In this document: in pieces, positions 19,880 through 31,559 of the stretch
Position numbering within the stretch: the stretch's first letter is position 1
Layout of the letters: every line of letters starts with the position of its first letter
Origin: Cervus elaphus
Lineage: Eukaryota; Chordata; Mammalia; Artiodactyla; Cervidae
Length of the DNA: 64,000 bases
Reading direction: 5' to 3'
Assembly: GCF_910594005.1 (NCBI RefSeq)
Contig: NC_057848.1
Location: 131,202,155-131,266,154 of the forward strand
Position numbers and translations under genes: made by a program
Notes under the pieces: generated by a model
The model's database searches: none
What the model was told of the DNA's origin: nothing
The model's input: only the letters and a program-made list of their open reading frames with translations

Positions 19880-20997
19880 TGACAGAAACATTTAAGTGCC
19901 CACCCTCATCCCCTTTTATGAGACAACCATTACGAGAATTTCTTTATACATATATTGTTTTTTTGTTTTTTGGTCCAAGTTTGGATAGTACATATTGGAT
20001 GGTCACTCTGAAAGGTAAGGAATTTGGTGTACACTCACTGTCCCCGACCCCTTTTTTGATTGCTAATATGTTTTTAGTTTTTCTAGTAGATGCCTTTATT
20101 ACTTTAAATATGCTTTTTCTGTCCTAAGTTACCAGCTTTACAAAATATCTGCTAACTCCCTGTTAGTAAAGAAGAGGAAAATTTAAGTGCACCTCCTCCC
20201 TGTTTCCTCTGGCTTCCTGATTTTTGTTAATTACTTTTAATGCTACATTCAAATGATAGGATTCTATACAATTATTAAGAGGAATGTAGAGCTATATAAA
20301 TTTGATCTAGAAGATTCACTTGTTAGTGGTAAAATCAGGTTACAAAAAGTATGACCCCACTTTTTAAAAAAACTGCAGGTGAGCATAAGTGTGCACACAG
20401 ATCTTCAGAGGCTATCCCTGAGGTTAGTATACAGGATTTTCATGTTGTATTTTCAATATTTTTGTGTCATCTGAAGTGTTTACAATGAGTACATGTTACT
20501 TTATAGGTAGCAAAAGTTGTTTTTTTAGAACCAGGAATCAATAGGTTATTGCTATTTTAGGGGATTTCTGCTTTGTTCAGTGAGTTTATTTTTTAAGTGA
20601 TTTTTGTGAAAACAATGCAATAGTTCAAGAAGTCAAGTGGTATTTGACTAATTCCAGTACCTTTCTTATTACATTTAGTGGCTCTTTTCCTACAGAAGTT
20701 TCAACTACATTAGTTGTTTCTCTTGGTATTTACTGAAACCATATTTCTTGGACTTTTTTATGGTAAATAACTAGACTTGGACTTCCTTTTATGGTAGATG
20801 TGGATTTAGCTCTATAATACTTTCTTTTTCCTATCTTTGTAGTAGCAATTTATTAAATTTCTACAAAGTTTTATATATTATGACAAATATTGTTTACTGT
20901 TGAATAAGGACGTAATCTTCTATATGTTCATTTATGTGACTGCAGCCAGAATCCTGCATTAGCCTGATCCTGCAAATAGCTCTGCAGCATGAAGGGC
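19880..20997. other. No confident feature
   Basis: A/T-rich. A tract at about 20270-20510 looks like an old LINE 3' end but is not assigned. Confidence 0.4.
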
Positions 20998-21518
20998 ACT
21001 GTGGTTGGCAGCATAACAGCCCCTCCTTGCCCCCAGGCAAAGATGTTCATGTCCTAATCCCCTGAACCTGTGACTACATTAGGTTACATGACAAAAGAGT
21101 GAAGGTTGCAGATGGAGTTAAAGTTGCTAGTCAAGTGATCTCAAAGAGGTTATTCTGGTGGATCTTGGTGGGCCCAGTGTGATCATGAGTCCTTAAAAGA
21201 GGAAGAAAGCAGAAGAGCATCAGAAAAAGTAATGTGACTATGGAAGAAGAATGATCAGGCAGATGCTGTTGTGGCTTTGAAGACTGAGGAAGGGGGCCAG
21301 GAGCCAAGGAAAACTGGTGGCCTCCTGAAACTGGAAAAGGCAAGAAAACAAACCACCCCATTGCTTCCAAAAAGAGGCACAGTCCTGCTGACAACTTGAT
21401 TTTAGCTCAGTGAGACCCATGTTGGACTTCTTACCTCCACATCTATAAGATAATGAATTTGTGTTTTAAGCCACTGTGTTAGTGATCATTTGTTATAGCA
21501 GCAATAGAAGCTAATACT
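20998..21518 (+). mobile_element. MLT1-type MaLR LTR
   Basis: GATGTTCATGTCCTAATCCC at the 5' side, GTGATCATGAGTCCTTAAAA in the middle and TTGTGTTTTAAGCCACTGTG at the 3' side follow the MLT1 order. Non-coding. Confidence 0.82.
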
Positions 21519-21745
21519 GGCATCACTTAAGTTGTGCCCTCTTGTGGCAAGAGAGCTAGTTTTTTGTATTCCACTATCAATCAGGCTTAGTTTTACTCTT
21601 ACCTTGGACATGGGGTATCTCTTTACGGCTGCTCCAGCAAAGCGCAGCCACTGCTCCTTACCTTGGACAAGGGGTATCTCCTCACGGCCACCCCTCCTGA
21701 CCTTGAACGTGGAGTAGCTCCTCTCGGCCCTCCTGCGCCTGTGCA

Positions 21746-22984
21746 GTGTGGTCCACTGGAGAAGGGAATGGAAAACCACTTCAGTATTCTTGCCTTGAGA
21801 ACCCCGTGAACAGTATGAAAAGGCAAAATGATAGGATACTGAAAGAGGAACTCCCCAGGTCGGTAGGTGCCCAATATGTTACTGGAGATCAGTGGAGAAA
21901 TAACTCCAGAAAGAATGAAGGGATGGAGCCAAAGCAAAAATACCCAGTTGTGGATGTGACTGGTGATAGAAGCAAGGTCCAATGCTGTAAAGAGCAATAT
22001 TGCATAGGAACCTGGAATGTTAGCTCCATGAATCAAGGCAAATTGGAAGTGGTCAAACAGGAGATGGCAAGAGTGAATGTCAACATTCTAGGAATCAGCA
22101 AACTAAAATGGACTGGAATGGGTGAATTTAACTCAGATGACCATTATATCTACTACTGTGGGCAGGAATCCCTTAGAAGAAATGGAGTAGCCATCACGAT
22201 CAACAAAAGAGTCCAAAATGTAGTACTTGGATGCAATCTCAAAAACAACAGAATGATCTCTGTTCATTTCCAAGGCAAACCATTCAATATCACCGTAATC
22301 CAAGCCTATGCCCCAACCAGTAACACTGAAGAAGCTGAAATTGAATGGTTCTATGAAGACCTACAAGACCTTTTAGAACTAACACCCAAAAAAGATGTCC
22401 TTTTCATTATAGGGGACTGGAATGCAAAAGTAGGAAGTCAAGAAACACCTGGAGTAACAGGCAAATTTGGCCTTGGGGTACAGAATGAAGCAGGGCAAAG
22501 GCTAATAGAGTTTTGCCAAGAGAACGCACTGGTCATAGCAAACACCCTCTTCCAACAACACAAGAGAAGACTCTACACATGGACATCACCAGATGGTCAA
22601 CACCAAAACCAGACTGGTTATATTCTTTACAGTCAAAGATGGAGAAGCTCTATACAGTCAGCAAAAATGAGACCTGGAGCTGACTGTGGCTCAGATCATG
22701 AACTCCTTATTGCCAAATTCAGACTTAAATTGAAGAAAGTAGGGAAAACCACTAGACCATTCAGGTATGACCTAAAACAAATCCCTTATGACTATACAGT
22801 GGAAGTGAGAAATAGATTTAAGGGACTAGATCTGATAGAGTGCCTGATGAACTATGGATGGAAGTTTGTGACATTGTACAGGAGACAGGGATCAAGACCA
22901 TCCCCACCCATGGAAAAGAAATGCAAAAAGGCAAAATGGTTGTTTGAGGAGGCCTTACAAACAGCTGTGAAAGAAGAGAAGTGA
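21746..22984 (+). pseudogene. BovB endonuclease-domain ORF fragment (412 codons)
   Basis: The longest open frame of the window and part of the BovB, not a host gene. It encodes the AP-endonuclease-like domain that nicks target DNA for target-primed reverse transcription. The frame is lost near 22970, before the reverse transcriptase, and a catalytic Glu-to-Lys change at residue 119 suggests no activity. Confidence 0.85.
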
Positions 22985-23582
22985 AAAGCAAAGGAGAAAA
23001 GGAAAGATATTCCCATTTCAATGCAGAGTTCCAAAGAATAGCCAGGAGAGATAAGAAAGCCTTCCTCAGTGATCAGTGCAAAGAAATAGAGGAAAACAAC
23101 AGAATGGGAAAGACTAGAGATCTCTTCAAGAAAATTAGAGATACCAAGGGAACATTTCATGCAAAGATGTGTTTGATAAAGGACAGAAATGGTATGGACC
23201 TAACAGAAGCAGAAGATATTAAGAAGAGGTGGAAAGAATACACAGAAGAACTGTACAAAAAGATCTTCACAACCCAGATAATCACGATGGTGTGATCACT
23301 CACCTAGAGCCAGACATCCTGGAATGTGAAGTCAAGTGGGCCTTAGGAAGCATCACTATGAACAAAGCTAGTGGAGGTGATGGAATTCCAGTTGAGCTAT
23401 TTCAAATCCTGAAAGATGATGCTGTGAAAGTGCTGCACTCAACATGCCAGCAAATTTGGAAAACTCGGCAGTGACCACAGGACTGGAAAAGGTCAGTTTT
23501 CATTCCAATCCCAAAGAAAGGCAATCCCAAAGAATGCTCAAAATACCGCACAATTGCACTCATCTCACACGTTAGTAAAGTA

Positions 23583-24419
23583 ATGCTCAAAATCCTCCGA
23601 GCCAGGCTTCAGCAATACATGAACCATGAACTTTCAGATGTTCAAGCTGGTTTTAGAAAAGGCAGAGGAACCAGAGATCAAATTGCCAACATCCGGTGGA
23701 TCATCAAAAAAGCAAGAGAGTTCCAGAAAAACATCTATTTCTGCTTTATTGACTATGCCAAAGCCTCTGACTGTGTGGATCACCATAAACTGTGGAAAAT
23801 TCTTAAAGAGATGCACATACCAGACCACCTGACCTGCCTCTTGAGAAACCTATATGCAGGTCAGGAAGCAACGATTAGAACTGGACATGGAACAACAGAC
23901 TGGTTCCAAATAGGAAAAGGAGTACGTCAAGGCTGTATATTGTCACCCTGCTTATTTAACTTACATGCAGAGTATGTCATGAGAAATGCTGGGTTGGAAG
24001 AAGCACAAGCTGGAATCAAGATTGCCGGGAGAAATATCAATAACCTCAGACATGCAGATGACAGCACCCTTATGGCAGAAAGTGAAGAGGAACTAAAAAG
24101 CCTCTTGATGAAAGTGAAAGAGGAGAGTGAAAAAGTTGGCTTAAAGCTCAACATTCAGAAAACTAAGATCATGGCATCTGGTCCCATCACTTCATGGGAA
24201 ATAGATGGGGAGACAGTGGAAACAGTGGCTGACTTTATTTTTGGGGGCTCCAAAATCACTGCAGATGGTGATTGCAGCCATGAAATTAAAAGATGCTTAC
24301 TCCTTGGAAAGAAAGTTATGACCAACCTAGACAGCACATTAAGAAGCAGAGACATCACTTTGCTGATAAAGGTCCATCTAGTCAAAGCTGTTTTTTCCAG
24401 TAGTCATGTATGGATGTGA
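23583..24419 (+). pseudogene. BovB reverse-transcriptase fragment (278 codons)
   Basis: It spans RT motifs from GFRKGRGTRDQIANIRWI through FIDYAKASDCVDHH, GVRQGCILSPCLFNL and RHADDSTLMAE to the thumb region, then shifts frame near 24390 before the C-terminal MYGCESW part. The upstream in-frame TGA at 23472-23474 separates it from the preceding RT segment. Confidence 0.85.
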
Positions 24420-24815
24420 GAGATGGACCAGAAAGAAGGCTGAGCATTGAAGAATTGGTGCTTTCAAGCTGTGGTGTTTGAGAAGACTCTTGAGAGTCCC
24501 TTGGACAGCAAGAAGATCAATCCTAAAGGAAATCAACCCTAAATTTTCATTGAAAGGACTGATGCTGAAGTTGAAGGTCCAATACTTTGACTACCTGGTG
24601 TAAAGAGCTGACTCATTGGAAAAGACCCTGATGCTGGGAAAGATTGAAGGCAGGAGGAGAGGAGCAAAGAGGATGAAATGGTTAGATGGCGTCACTGACT
24701 CAATAGACATGAATTTGAGCAAACTCCAGGAAATAGCAAAGGACAGGGCAGCCTGGCATGCAGTCCCTGGGGTCGCAAAGAGTCAGATATGACTTTGCAA
24801 CTCAACAACAACAGA

Positions 24816-25330
24816 ACTGAAGTATTTGTGTTCTTAATGCAAAGTCCTTGTATTATTCCAAAATGTATTGATTAACCTCACACTTTGAGTATTCATGCTT
24901 GTTAAAATTTTAAGAGCAATCCTTAAGTGAATTACTATTAGTTGTAGATAAATATATTTCAATTGTACAAATAAGCAATCTAAATGAAGGCAGGAAATGA
25001 AGAATAAAGAAGCATAGAGAAAGCAGAGTAAATAGGAAGCACAAAAGATGGTAAAAATAAATCAATATATATTAGTAATCACACTTCAAAAGGAAAAATG
25101 AACAGAATTCACAATGTGATTCTATAAACATCATTCTATATGGACTTAAGTAGTGGGATTAGGGTCACAGAAAAGGAAATGTTTACAAAATTTCACCATT
25201 TGGTAGAGAATTCTCCAAGCTTCAAGACGTAACAAAGCCTCTTTTAACTTTCTTTCTAATCCTCCCATTCTCACCCCTAATCTGGAACAAACTCAGTACC
25301 TACTGTTTCCTACTGTTTCTTTTACATCAT
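24816..25330. other. No confident feature
   Basis: A/T-rich intergenic DNA. Confidence 0.45.
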
Positions 25331-25339
25331 GTGCTCTTC

Positions 25340-25640
25340 TTGGATTACTTATATTTTTGGTTGAACTATTTTCTTGAGTAATTCTTATAGGTGTGGGAGG
25401 TAAACTTTTCGAGTTCTTGTATGCTTAAAATATCTTCTGTTCTCATACAATTCAAGATTGACAATTCTTTTCCTTTAGAATTTTGAAGACATTGATCCAT
25501 TGTATTCTACTATCTGATGTTGCATGATGTCAGTCTGATTTTGAACCTTTCTGGGTAACCTTTTCTTTTGTATTTCTTTTCTGTTGAAAGCTTTGTAGAT
25601 TTTCTTTTATCTTGGGGTTTTGAAATTTCATAAGTTTTTA
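25340..25640 (-). mobile_element. Old L1M-like remnant
   Basis: Phrases such as TTTTGAAGACATTGATCCAT and ATCTTGGGGTTTTGAAATTT suggest the same old family as at 12590-13230. Low similarity. Confidence 0.35.
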
Positions 25641-25964
25641 AAAACTGAATTAGAGAACTTAAAAAATGCATGTTAGTGTCCTTTTGCCGTCTGTTCTTGT
25701 CATTACAGAGAAGATACATAATAGCTAGCATTTAAAAACCAAAGCCAGTGGGGAGGATCTAAACTCATGCCATAGATTGTGAGATTGAGAGCCCCCAAAT
25801 AAGTGCTCAGTAAACATGAGAGGGAGGGATTCATAATCATGGATATGAAACAGTTTTTCATCCATTATATGCAGCATTCTCTAGATCCTTTCATTCTGAA
25901 GATTCAGTTTGCCTCAAGCAAATTGTACTTTTAAAATAGACTTTATTTTTTAAAACAGCTTTCA

Positions 25965-26956
25965 GTTCAGTTCAGTTCAGTCGCTCAGTCCTGTCTGACT
26001 CTTTGAGACCCCATGAATCGCAGCACGCCAGGCCTCCCTGTCCATCACCAAATCCCAGAGTTTACTCAAACTCATGTCCATTGAGTCGGTGATGCCATCC
26101 AGCCATCTCATCCTCTGTCGTCCCCTTCTCCTCCTGCCCCCAATCCCTCCCAGAATCAGGGTCTGTTCCAATGAGTCCATTATTTGCATCAGGTGGCCAA
26201 AGTATTGGAGCTTCAGCTTCAGCATCAGTCCTTCCAATGAGCACCCAGGACTGATCTCCTTTAGGATGGACTGGTTGGATCTCCTTGCAGTCCAAGGGAC
26301 TCTCAAGAGTCTTCTCCAACACCACAGTTCAAAAGCATCAATTCTTTGGCGCTCAGCTTTCTTCACAGTCCAGCTCTCACATCCATACATGACCACTGGT
26401 AAAACCATAGCCTTGACTAGACAGACCTTTGTTGACAAAGTAATGTCTCTGCTTTTTAATATGCTGTCTAGGTTGGTCATAACTTTCCTTGCAAGGAGTA
26501 AGCATCTTTATATTTCATGGCTGCAATCACCATCAGCAGTGATTTTGGAGCCCCCAAAAATAAAGTCAGCCACTGTTTCCACTGTCTCCCCATCTATTTC
26601 CCATGAAGTGATGGGACCAGATGCCATGATCTTAGTTTTCTGAATGTTGAGCTTTAAGCCAACTTTTTCACTCTCCTCTTTCACTTTCATCAAGAGGCTT
26701 TTTAGTTCCTCTTCACTTTCTGCCATAAGGGTGCTGTCATCTGCATGTCTGAGGTTATTGATATTTCTCCCGGCAATCTTGATTCCAGCTTGTGCTTCTT
26801 CCAACCCAGCGTTTCTCATGACATACTCTGCATGTAAATTAAATAAGCAGGGTGACAATATACAGCCTTGACATACTCCTTTTCCTATTTGGAACCAGTC
26901 TGTTGTTCCATGTCCAGTTCTAATCGTTGCTTCCTGACCTGCATATAGGTTTCTCA
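25965..26956 (-). mobile_element. 5'-truncated BovB
   Basis: Starts with (TTCAG)n at the 3' end and covers RT motif region to C-terminus in two frames (26508-26957 and 25977-26480), again with RHADDS. Target duplication AACAGCTTT is near 25943-25951 and 26993-27001. Its 5' junction carries a 30-bp inverted copy of flanking DNA. It faces the larger BovB 1.1 kb away. Confidence 0.92.
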
Positions 26957-27018
26957 AATTTTTCTATAAACCTAAAGCTGTTCTCCTTGGAGAACAGCTT
27001 TAGGTTTATAGAAAAATT
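26957..27018. repeat. Perfect 30-bp inverted repeat at a BovB 5' junction
   Basis: Arms 26957-26986 and 26989-27018 are exact reverse complements around a TT spacer. The right arm is the native flanking L1M sequence; the left arm is the extra copy between that and the BovB truncation point. Confidence 0.95.
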
Positions 27019-27092
27019 GAGCAGACAGTACAGAATATTCCCATATATCTCCCGCAGGCCCTCCATTTCCCTTATTATTATCAACTTACATT

Positions 27093-27170
27093 GTTGTTGC
27101 TGAGTTGTGTCTGACTCTTTGCGACCCCATGAACAGCAGCATGTTAGGCTTTCCTGTCCTTCACTATCTC
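27093..27170 (-). mobile_element. BovB 3' end scrap
   Basis: TTGTTGTTGCTGAGTTGTGT, then TTTGCGACCCCATGAACAGC, the antisense BovB terminus. Confidence 0.8.
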
Positions 27171-27177
27171 CTATAGG

Positions 27178-27385
27178 GCTTCCCCGGTGGCTCAGACTGT
27201 AAAGATCTACCTGCAATGCAGGAGGCCTGGTTTTGGTCCCTGGGTCGGGAAAATCCCCTGGAGAAGGGTATGGCTACCCTTGCCAGTGTTCTTACCTGGA
27301 AAATTCCATGGACAGAGAAGCCTGGAAGGTTACAGTCCATGGGGTCACAGAGTCAGACACGACTGAGTGAGTAACACACATACAC
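27178..27385 (+). mobile_element. Bov-tA SINE
   Basis: GGGCTTCCCCGGTGGCTCAG head, core, GAGTCAGACACGACTGAG end and a (CACA)n tail. Full length. Confidence 0.92.
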
Positions 27386-28399
27386 ACACAGCCCCCAACA
27401 TCTTACATTTGTGTTGTACATTTGTTCCAATTAATGAGCCAGTCCAGATAGGTTGTTATTAGCTAATGTCTATACTTCATTCAGATTTAGTTTTTAACCT
27501 AATATTCCTTTTTAAAATCCAGGATCCCATCCAGGATATCATGTAACATTTAGTTGTCATGTCTCCTTAGGCTCCTCTTGAAGTGACAGCTTCTCAACTT
27601 GTCTTTGTTTTTGATGACTTAGACAGTTTTGAGGAGTAATGGTCAAGTATATTGTAGAATGCCCCTCTATTGAACCTTTTCTGATGTGTTTTCATGAATA
27701 GACTGGAGTTACAGGCTTTGAGGAAGAAGATCACTGAGGTAAAGTGCCATTTTCATCATATCCCATCAGGGTACACATCAGTATGACTTCTCACTGCCGA
27801 TGTTGACCCTGACTGAGCTAGTGTTAGCTTTCTCTCTTTTGAGCATTACTCTTTCCACTACTGTATTCTTTGGAAGGAAGTCCTTATGTACAGTCTACAC
27901 TTAAGCGGGGAGGAATTATGCTAACTTTTAGTATGAAATATCTACATAAAGTATTTGGAATTCTGCATGGGAGATATGTGTTTCCTCCCTCATTTATTAA
28001 TTAGTTCAGTCATTTATATCAGTAAAGATTCATGGAGACTTATTTTGTACTTTTGGCTCTAATCCAATATAACTTTATTTTCCCGTTCTTATTGTTCCAA
28101 CTTTAACCATTGGAAGCCCTTTCTGTTGGCTCCTGTGTCCCTTTGACATACCCCCATCAATGTGTTTAGCAAATTGTATTTTAATAGTAATTTTTATTAT
28201 TTCTTCCCCAACATAGTATCTATCCTCTTATTTCTGGAAGATTGATCAGTTAGATGGAGTGCCTAGATTTTCCCTTCATAACTTTTTAATATTTTTCATC
28301 TGTTTTTTTCCTCTATATTCTGGGATAGTTCCTTCGTTTTATTTCCAGCCCATAAATTTTTCAGCTGGTTTTATCATTCAGCCTATTAATTAAAAGCCT

Positions 28400-29150
28400 T
28401 AGGTCAGTAATTATATTCATTCATTCATTCGTTTGCTAAGAACCCTTTTTGTATCTCTGGTTGTTTCTTTTTCATTGCAATCTGTTTTACTTTTTGTATT
28501 TTACTTTTCTTCTGTGGGACTAGTTTTTCCTTCAAGACCTGGCAACTCTTGACTTTCAGTTTATATTTATGAATAAAAAGATTGTTTTGGTTAATATAGA
28601 TAGCTGGAGTGGATTTTCTTGGCAGCCCTGCAGGTCTGCTTTCCTGCACTGCTCCTTTGAAGAGGAGGAGTGGGGGCAGGTTCAGTGTGAAGCCAAGTTG
28701 TAGCAGCAGGAGGCCTTCTTTATAGATCGGTGGGGGCAGGGAGTAGAAGGCAGATGGAGTTCCATGGAGAACTTACTGGAAAGCTACAGGGATAGAACCT
28801 GTTTTCTATTTTCGATTCCCTGACCCTGGGATAGTGCCATTGCTACATTCTAAAGGTTTTATACCCACATTAGGGGTACTTAGAGAGCAATCTTGGAATT
28901 TCCCAAGCAATTCTGTTTCAGATGAGGGGAAAAAAGGGGAAGATGGATAGAAAGGACCCTAATTGTCTCCATTCATGCCACTAAATTTTGAAAATACATA
29001 ATGCTGGGAAGGCATACTTCCTCAACCCTTTTTCTCAAGGCTGCTTTGGCAAGAGCCATTGTGATGACTTGATCTGTGGTTTCCTGTTCTCTGACTTCTC
29101 TTCTGATTCCATCTGCTTTCAACTGTCTCAAATTTCACAAAAAAATTTGG
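28400..29150. other. No confident feature
   Basis: No gene or repeat recognised beyond a short (ATTC)n run at 28415-28430. Confidence 0.4.
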
Positions 29151-29164
29151 TCTTTAGTACTATT

Positions 29165-29335
29165 ATGGTTTTTAAAAACTTTTTATTATGGAAATTTCTA
29201 AATATACACAAAAGTAGAGGAAATAATACAGCAATCCCCCATGTACCTATCTCTCAGTTTCTACATTAATCAACACACAATTTTATTTCAGCTACACACC
29301 CCCACTGTCTTTAGCCACACCCCCAATTATTTGGA
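29165..29335 (-). mobile_element. Old LINE-like fragment
   Basis: TTTATTATGGAAATTTCTAA, ATACACAAAAGTAGAGGAAA and CCCCCATGTACC form a layout common in old antisense L1/L1ME 3' regions. Confidence 0.4.
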
Positions 29336-29346
29336 AATATATGTCA

Positions 29347-29470
29347 GATGGCAGAAGGTATTGAAACAAAATGGTGAATACATTGTTCAATAAAGTTCTT
29401 GGTGAAGATGAAAAAAGTGCCTCTTTTTACTTAAAAACCGAAAGAACTTTTTGGCCAACCCAATATAATT
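29347..29470 (+). mobile_element. mariner DNA transposon, 3' end
   Basis: AATGGTGAATACATTGTTCA is followed by the terminal repeat CTTTTTGGCCAACCCAATA and TA. This is the ruminant mariner 3' end; the transposase region and the other terminal repeat are missing. Confidence 0.85.
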
Positions 29471-29863
29471 TCACCAGTAAATACTTCTGCATGTATCTGT
29501 AAAAGATAAGGACTCTTTAAAGAAAGCTATATTACTATTATCACACCAAAGAAATTAACAATAATCCCTTAATAATATGAAATAGGGGGCTTTCCCCAAT
29601 TACATCATTTTCTTCTTTTTATTATAGTTAATTTTTTAAAAATCAGTGTCTAAACAGGGTCTACACATTGTATATGGTTGCCATTAAGTTTGCTAATTTT
29701 CTTTTCATTTATCGAATCCACTTCCTCTTTTTTTTTTTTTTTTACTTGTAATTTATTCATTGAAGAAACCAGGTCATTTTTCTATAGAACTTACTTTATT
29801 TTAAATAGTGCTGATTGCCTCCTTGTTGGGTCATTTAGCATGTTCTTTTGGCTTCTATGTTAC

Positions 29864-30282
29864 TGTGGTGACCCAAGGACAAAAGAGCAGATAAAACCAA
29901 GGAGGGTCTTGGAATGAAGGAATGGAAAAACCAGACCCTTATTGTCCTTCCCTCTCCCATGTTGTAACTATTAATGGATTTCAGGTCCTCCTGAGCAGTA
30001 GAACCTGTCTCCCCTCCTACCCCGTAGGGAGAAAGTATTTGCCTTACTCTTCCCCCTACCCAGTATACATGCCTCATCCAATCAGCAAATGACCTGCAAG
30101 ACCCCTATCCCACTCCTTGTACCCTGGCTATAAAAGTAGACTAAGGACCCCTGTTCAACATCGGTTCTCCCTTGAGCTGGCCGGCTGTTCTAACAGCGTC
30201 TCCCATTGTAATAAACTTTATTTCCCTCTCATTCTGTCTCATGTCTGGAAATTATTTTCCAACCCACGCCCGGATCACAACA
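29864..30282 (+). mobile_element. Solo ERV LTR (419 bp)
   Basis: Starts TGTGGTGACCC and ends GATCACAACA, flanked by GTTAC at 29859-29863 and 30283-30287. Promoter-like CTATAAAAG is at 30129-30137, the poly(A) signal AATAAA near 30210, with AACTTTATTTCCCTCTCATT downstream. No internal viral sequence remains. Confidence 0.92.
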
Positions 30283-30382
30283 GTTACCTGTCAACCGACA
30301 GTTAAATCAACAGACATAATTAGATTCAAATTTGATTTATTTTATTTTTTTGGCAAGACTAGTTCATAGGTAGTAGTATATT

Positions 30383-30605
30383 TGGGCTTCCCTGGTGGCT
30401 CAGATGGTAAAGAATACATCTGCAATGCAGGAGATGAGGGTTTGATCCCTGGGTCGGGAAGATCCCCTGGAGAAGGAAATGGCTACTCACTGCAGTCTTC
30501 TTATCTGGAGAATTCTATGGACAGAGAAGCCTGGTGGGTTACAGTCCATGGGGTTGCAAAGAGTCGGACACGACTGAAGCGACTAAGCACACACACAACA
30601 CACAG
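30383..30605 (+). mobile_element. Bov-tA SINE
   Basis: Full-length head-core-end with an ACACAC tail. Imperfect flanks AGTAGTATAT and AGTGGTATAT. Confidence 0.92.
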
Positions 30606-30834
30606 TGGTATATACTTTGTGATGTTTGGCAAGAAGTGACACATAATGTCTGGTTATTTCTCTTTGGGAAGCATTAAAATTGGTCAGTAAATTCAAGTCC
30701 TGCCAGCCTAAACCAACCATTATAAAACTTCCCATCAGCTTATTACATAATGTTTTGAGCAGCTATTAATAATGACTGCCTATATCTATGATTTTAGGAT
30801 AATAAAATAGTGATGTTATAAGTTCATTATATAT

Positions 30835-31415
30835 GGGAAGTTATGACCAACTTAGCATATTTTTTTCCTTTATTTTTATTAGTTGGAGGCTAATTACTTT
30901 ACAATATCTAGATACCATATTAAAAAGCAGAGACATTACTTTGCCAACAAAGGTCCATCTGGTCAAGGCTATGGTTTTTCCAGTGGTCATGTATGGATGT
31001 GAGAGTTGGACTGTGAAGAAAGCTGAATGCCGAAGAACTGATGCTTTTGAATTGTGGTGTTGGAGAAGACTCTTGAGAGTCCCTTGGACTGCAAGGAGAT
31101 CCAACCAGTCCATCCTAAAGGAGATCAATCCTGGGTGTTCATTGGAAGGACTGATGCTGAAGCTGAAACTCCAGTACTTTGGCTACCTCATGTGAAGAGT
31201 TGACTCATTGGAAAAGACCTTGATGCTGGGAGGGATTGGGGGCAGGAGGAGAAGGGGACGACAGAGGATGAGATGGCTGGATGGCATCACCGACTCGATG
31301 GACCTGAGTTTGAGTAAACTCCGGGAGTTGGTGATGGACAGGGAGGCCTGGTGTGCTGCGATTCACGGGGTTGCAAAGAGTCGGACACAACTGAGCGACT
31401 GAACAGAACTGAAGT
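30835..31415 (+). mobile_element. 5'-truncated BovB, split by a short L1 3' end
   Basis: AAGTTATGACCAACTTAG, then an antisense L1 3' end (about 30862-30905), then CATATTAAAAAGCAG and the C-terminal coding region (MYGCESWTVKKAE, FELWCWRRLLRVPW) to the (ACTGAA)n end. Confidence 0.9.
30862..30905 (-). mobile_element. Very short L1 3' end inserted in the BovB
   Basis: TTTATTTTTATTAGTTGGAG and GCTAATTACTTTACAATAT, the extreme 3' end of artiodactyl L1, antisense; about 40 bp. Confidence 0.8.
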
Positions 31416-31559
31416 TCATTATTCATTCTTGAGCAAATAATTTACAAGCTTGAATTCTTTTAGAAAAGAAAGAACATTTCCCCTTCAACTATTCAGTTGT
31501 TTTTAGGTTTATTTAATTATATGAAAGGTAGGATATGAAAATTTACATGAAATGGATAA

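Larger units (their letters stand above)
21540..24815 (+). mobile_element. Near-full-length, inactivated BovB (RTE) LINE
   Basis: The 5' part has repeated modules (CCTTGGACATGGGGTATCTC at 21603, 21662 and a variant near 21702). The long frame 21746-22984 encodes the APE-type endonuclease (TWNV, GDWNAKVG, SDHELL). Reverse transcriptase follows in pieces at 22981-23295, 23229-23474 and 23583-24419, with GFRKGRGTRDQ, FIDYAKA, GVRQGCILSP and the catalytic box reading HADD instead of the usual YADD. The 3' end has GGGGTCGCAAAGAGTCAGA. Damage: apparent one-base losses near 22970 and 23257, a TGA at 23472-23474, and another frame change near 24390. In the endonuclease a Lys (codon 22100-22102) stands where the metal-binding Glu is expected, and DYI reads GYI. 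The 5' edge is uncertain; the element abuts the MLT1. Confidence 0.93.
27000..28150 (-). mobile_element. L1M 3' UTR-type fragment, interrupted
   Basis: GGATCCCATCCAGGATATCA, TTAGGCTCCTCTTGAAGTGA and GGCTCCTGTGTCCCTTTGAC are conserved L1M phrases. The segment is paralogous, in the same order, to 34390-35160. It is interrupted at 27093-27375 by younger insertions. Confidence 0.7.

Noticed and set aside
21746..22984. 412-codon open frame as a host protein
   Set aside because: It contains BovB endonuclease motifs, is bordered by BovB 5' repeats and RT pieces, and is frameshifted.
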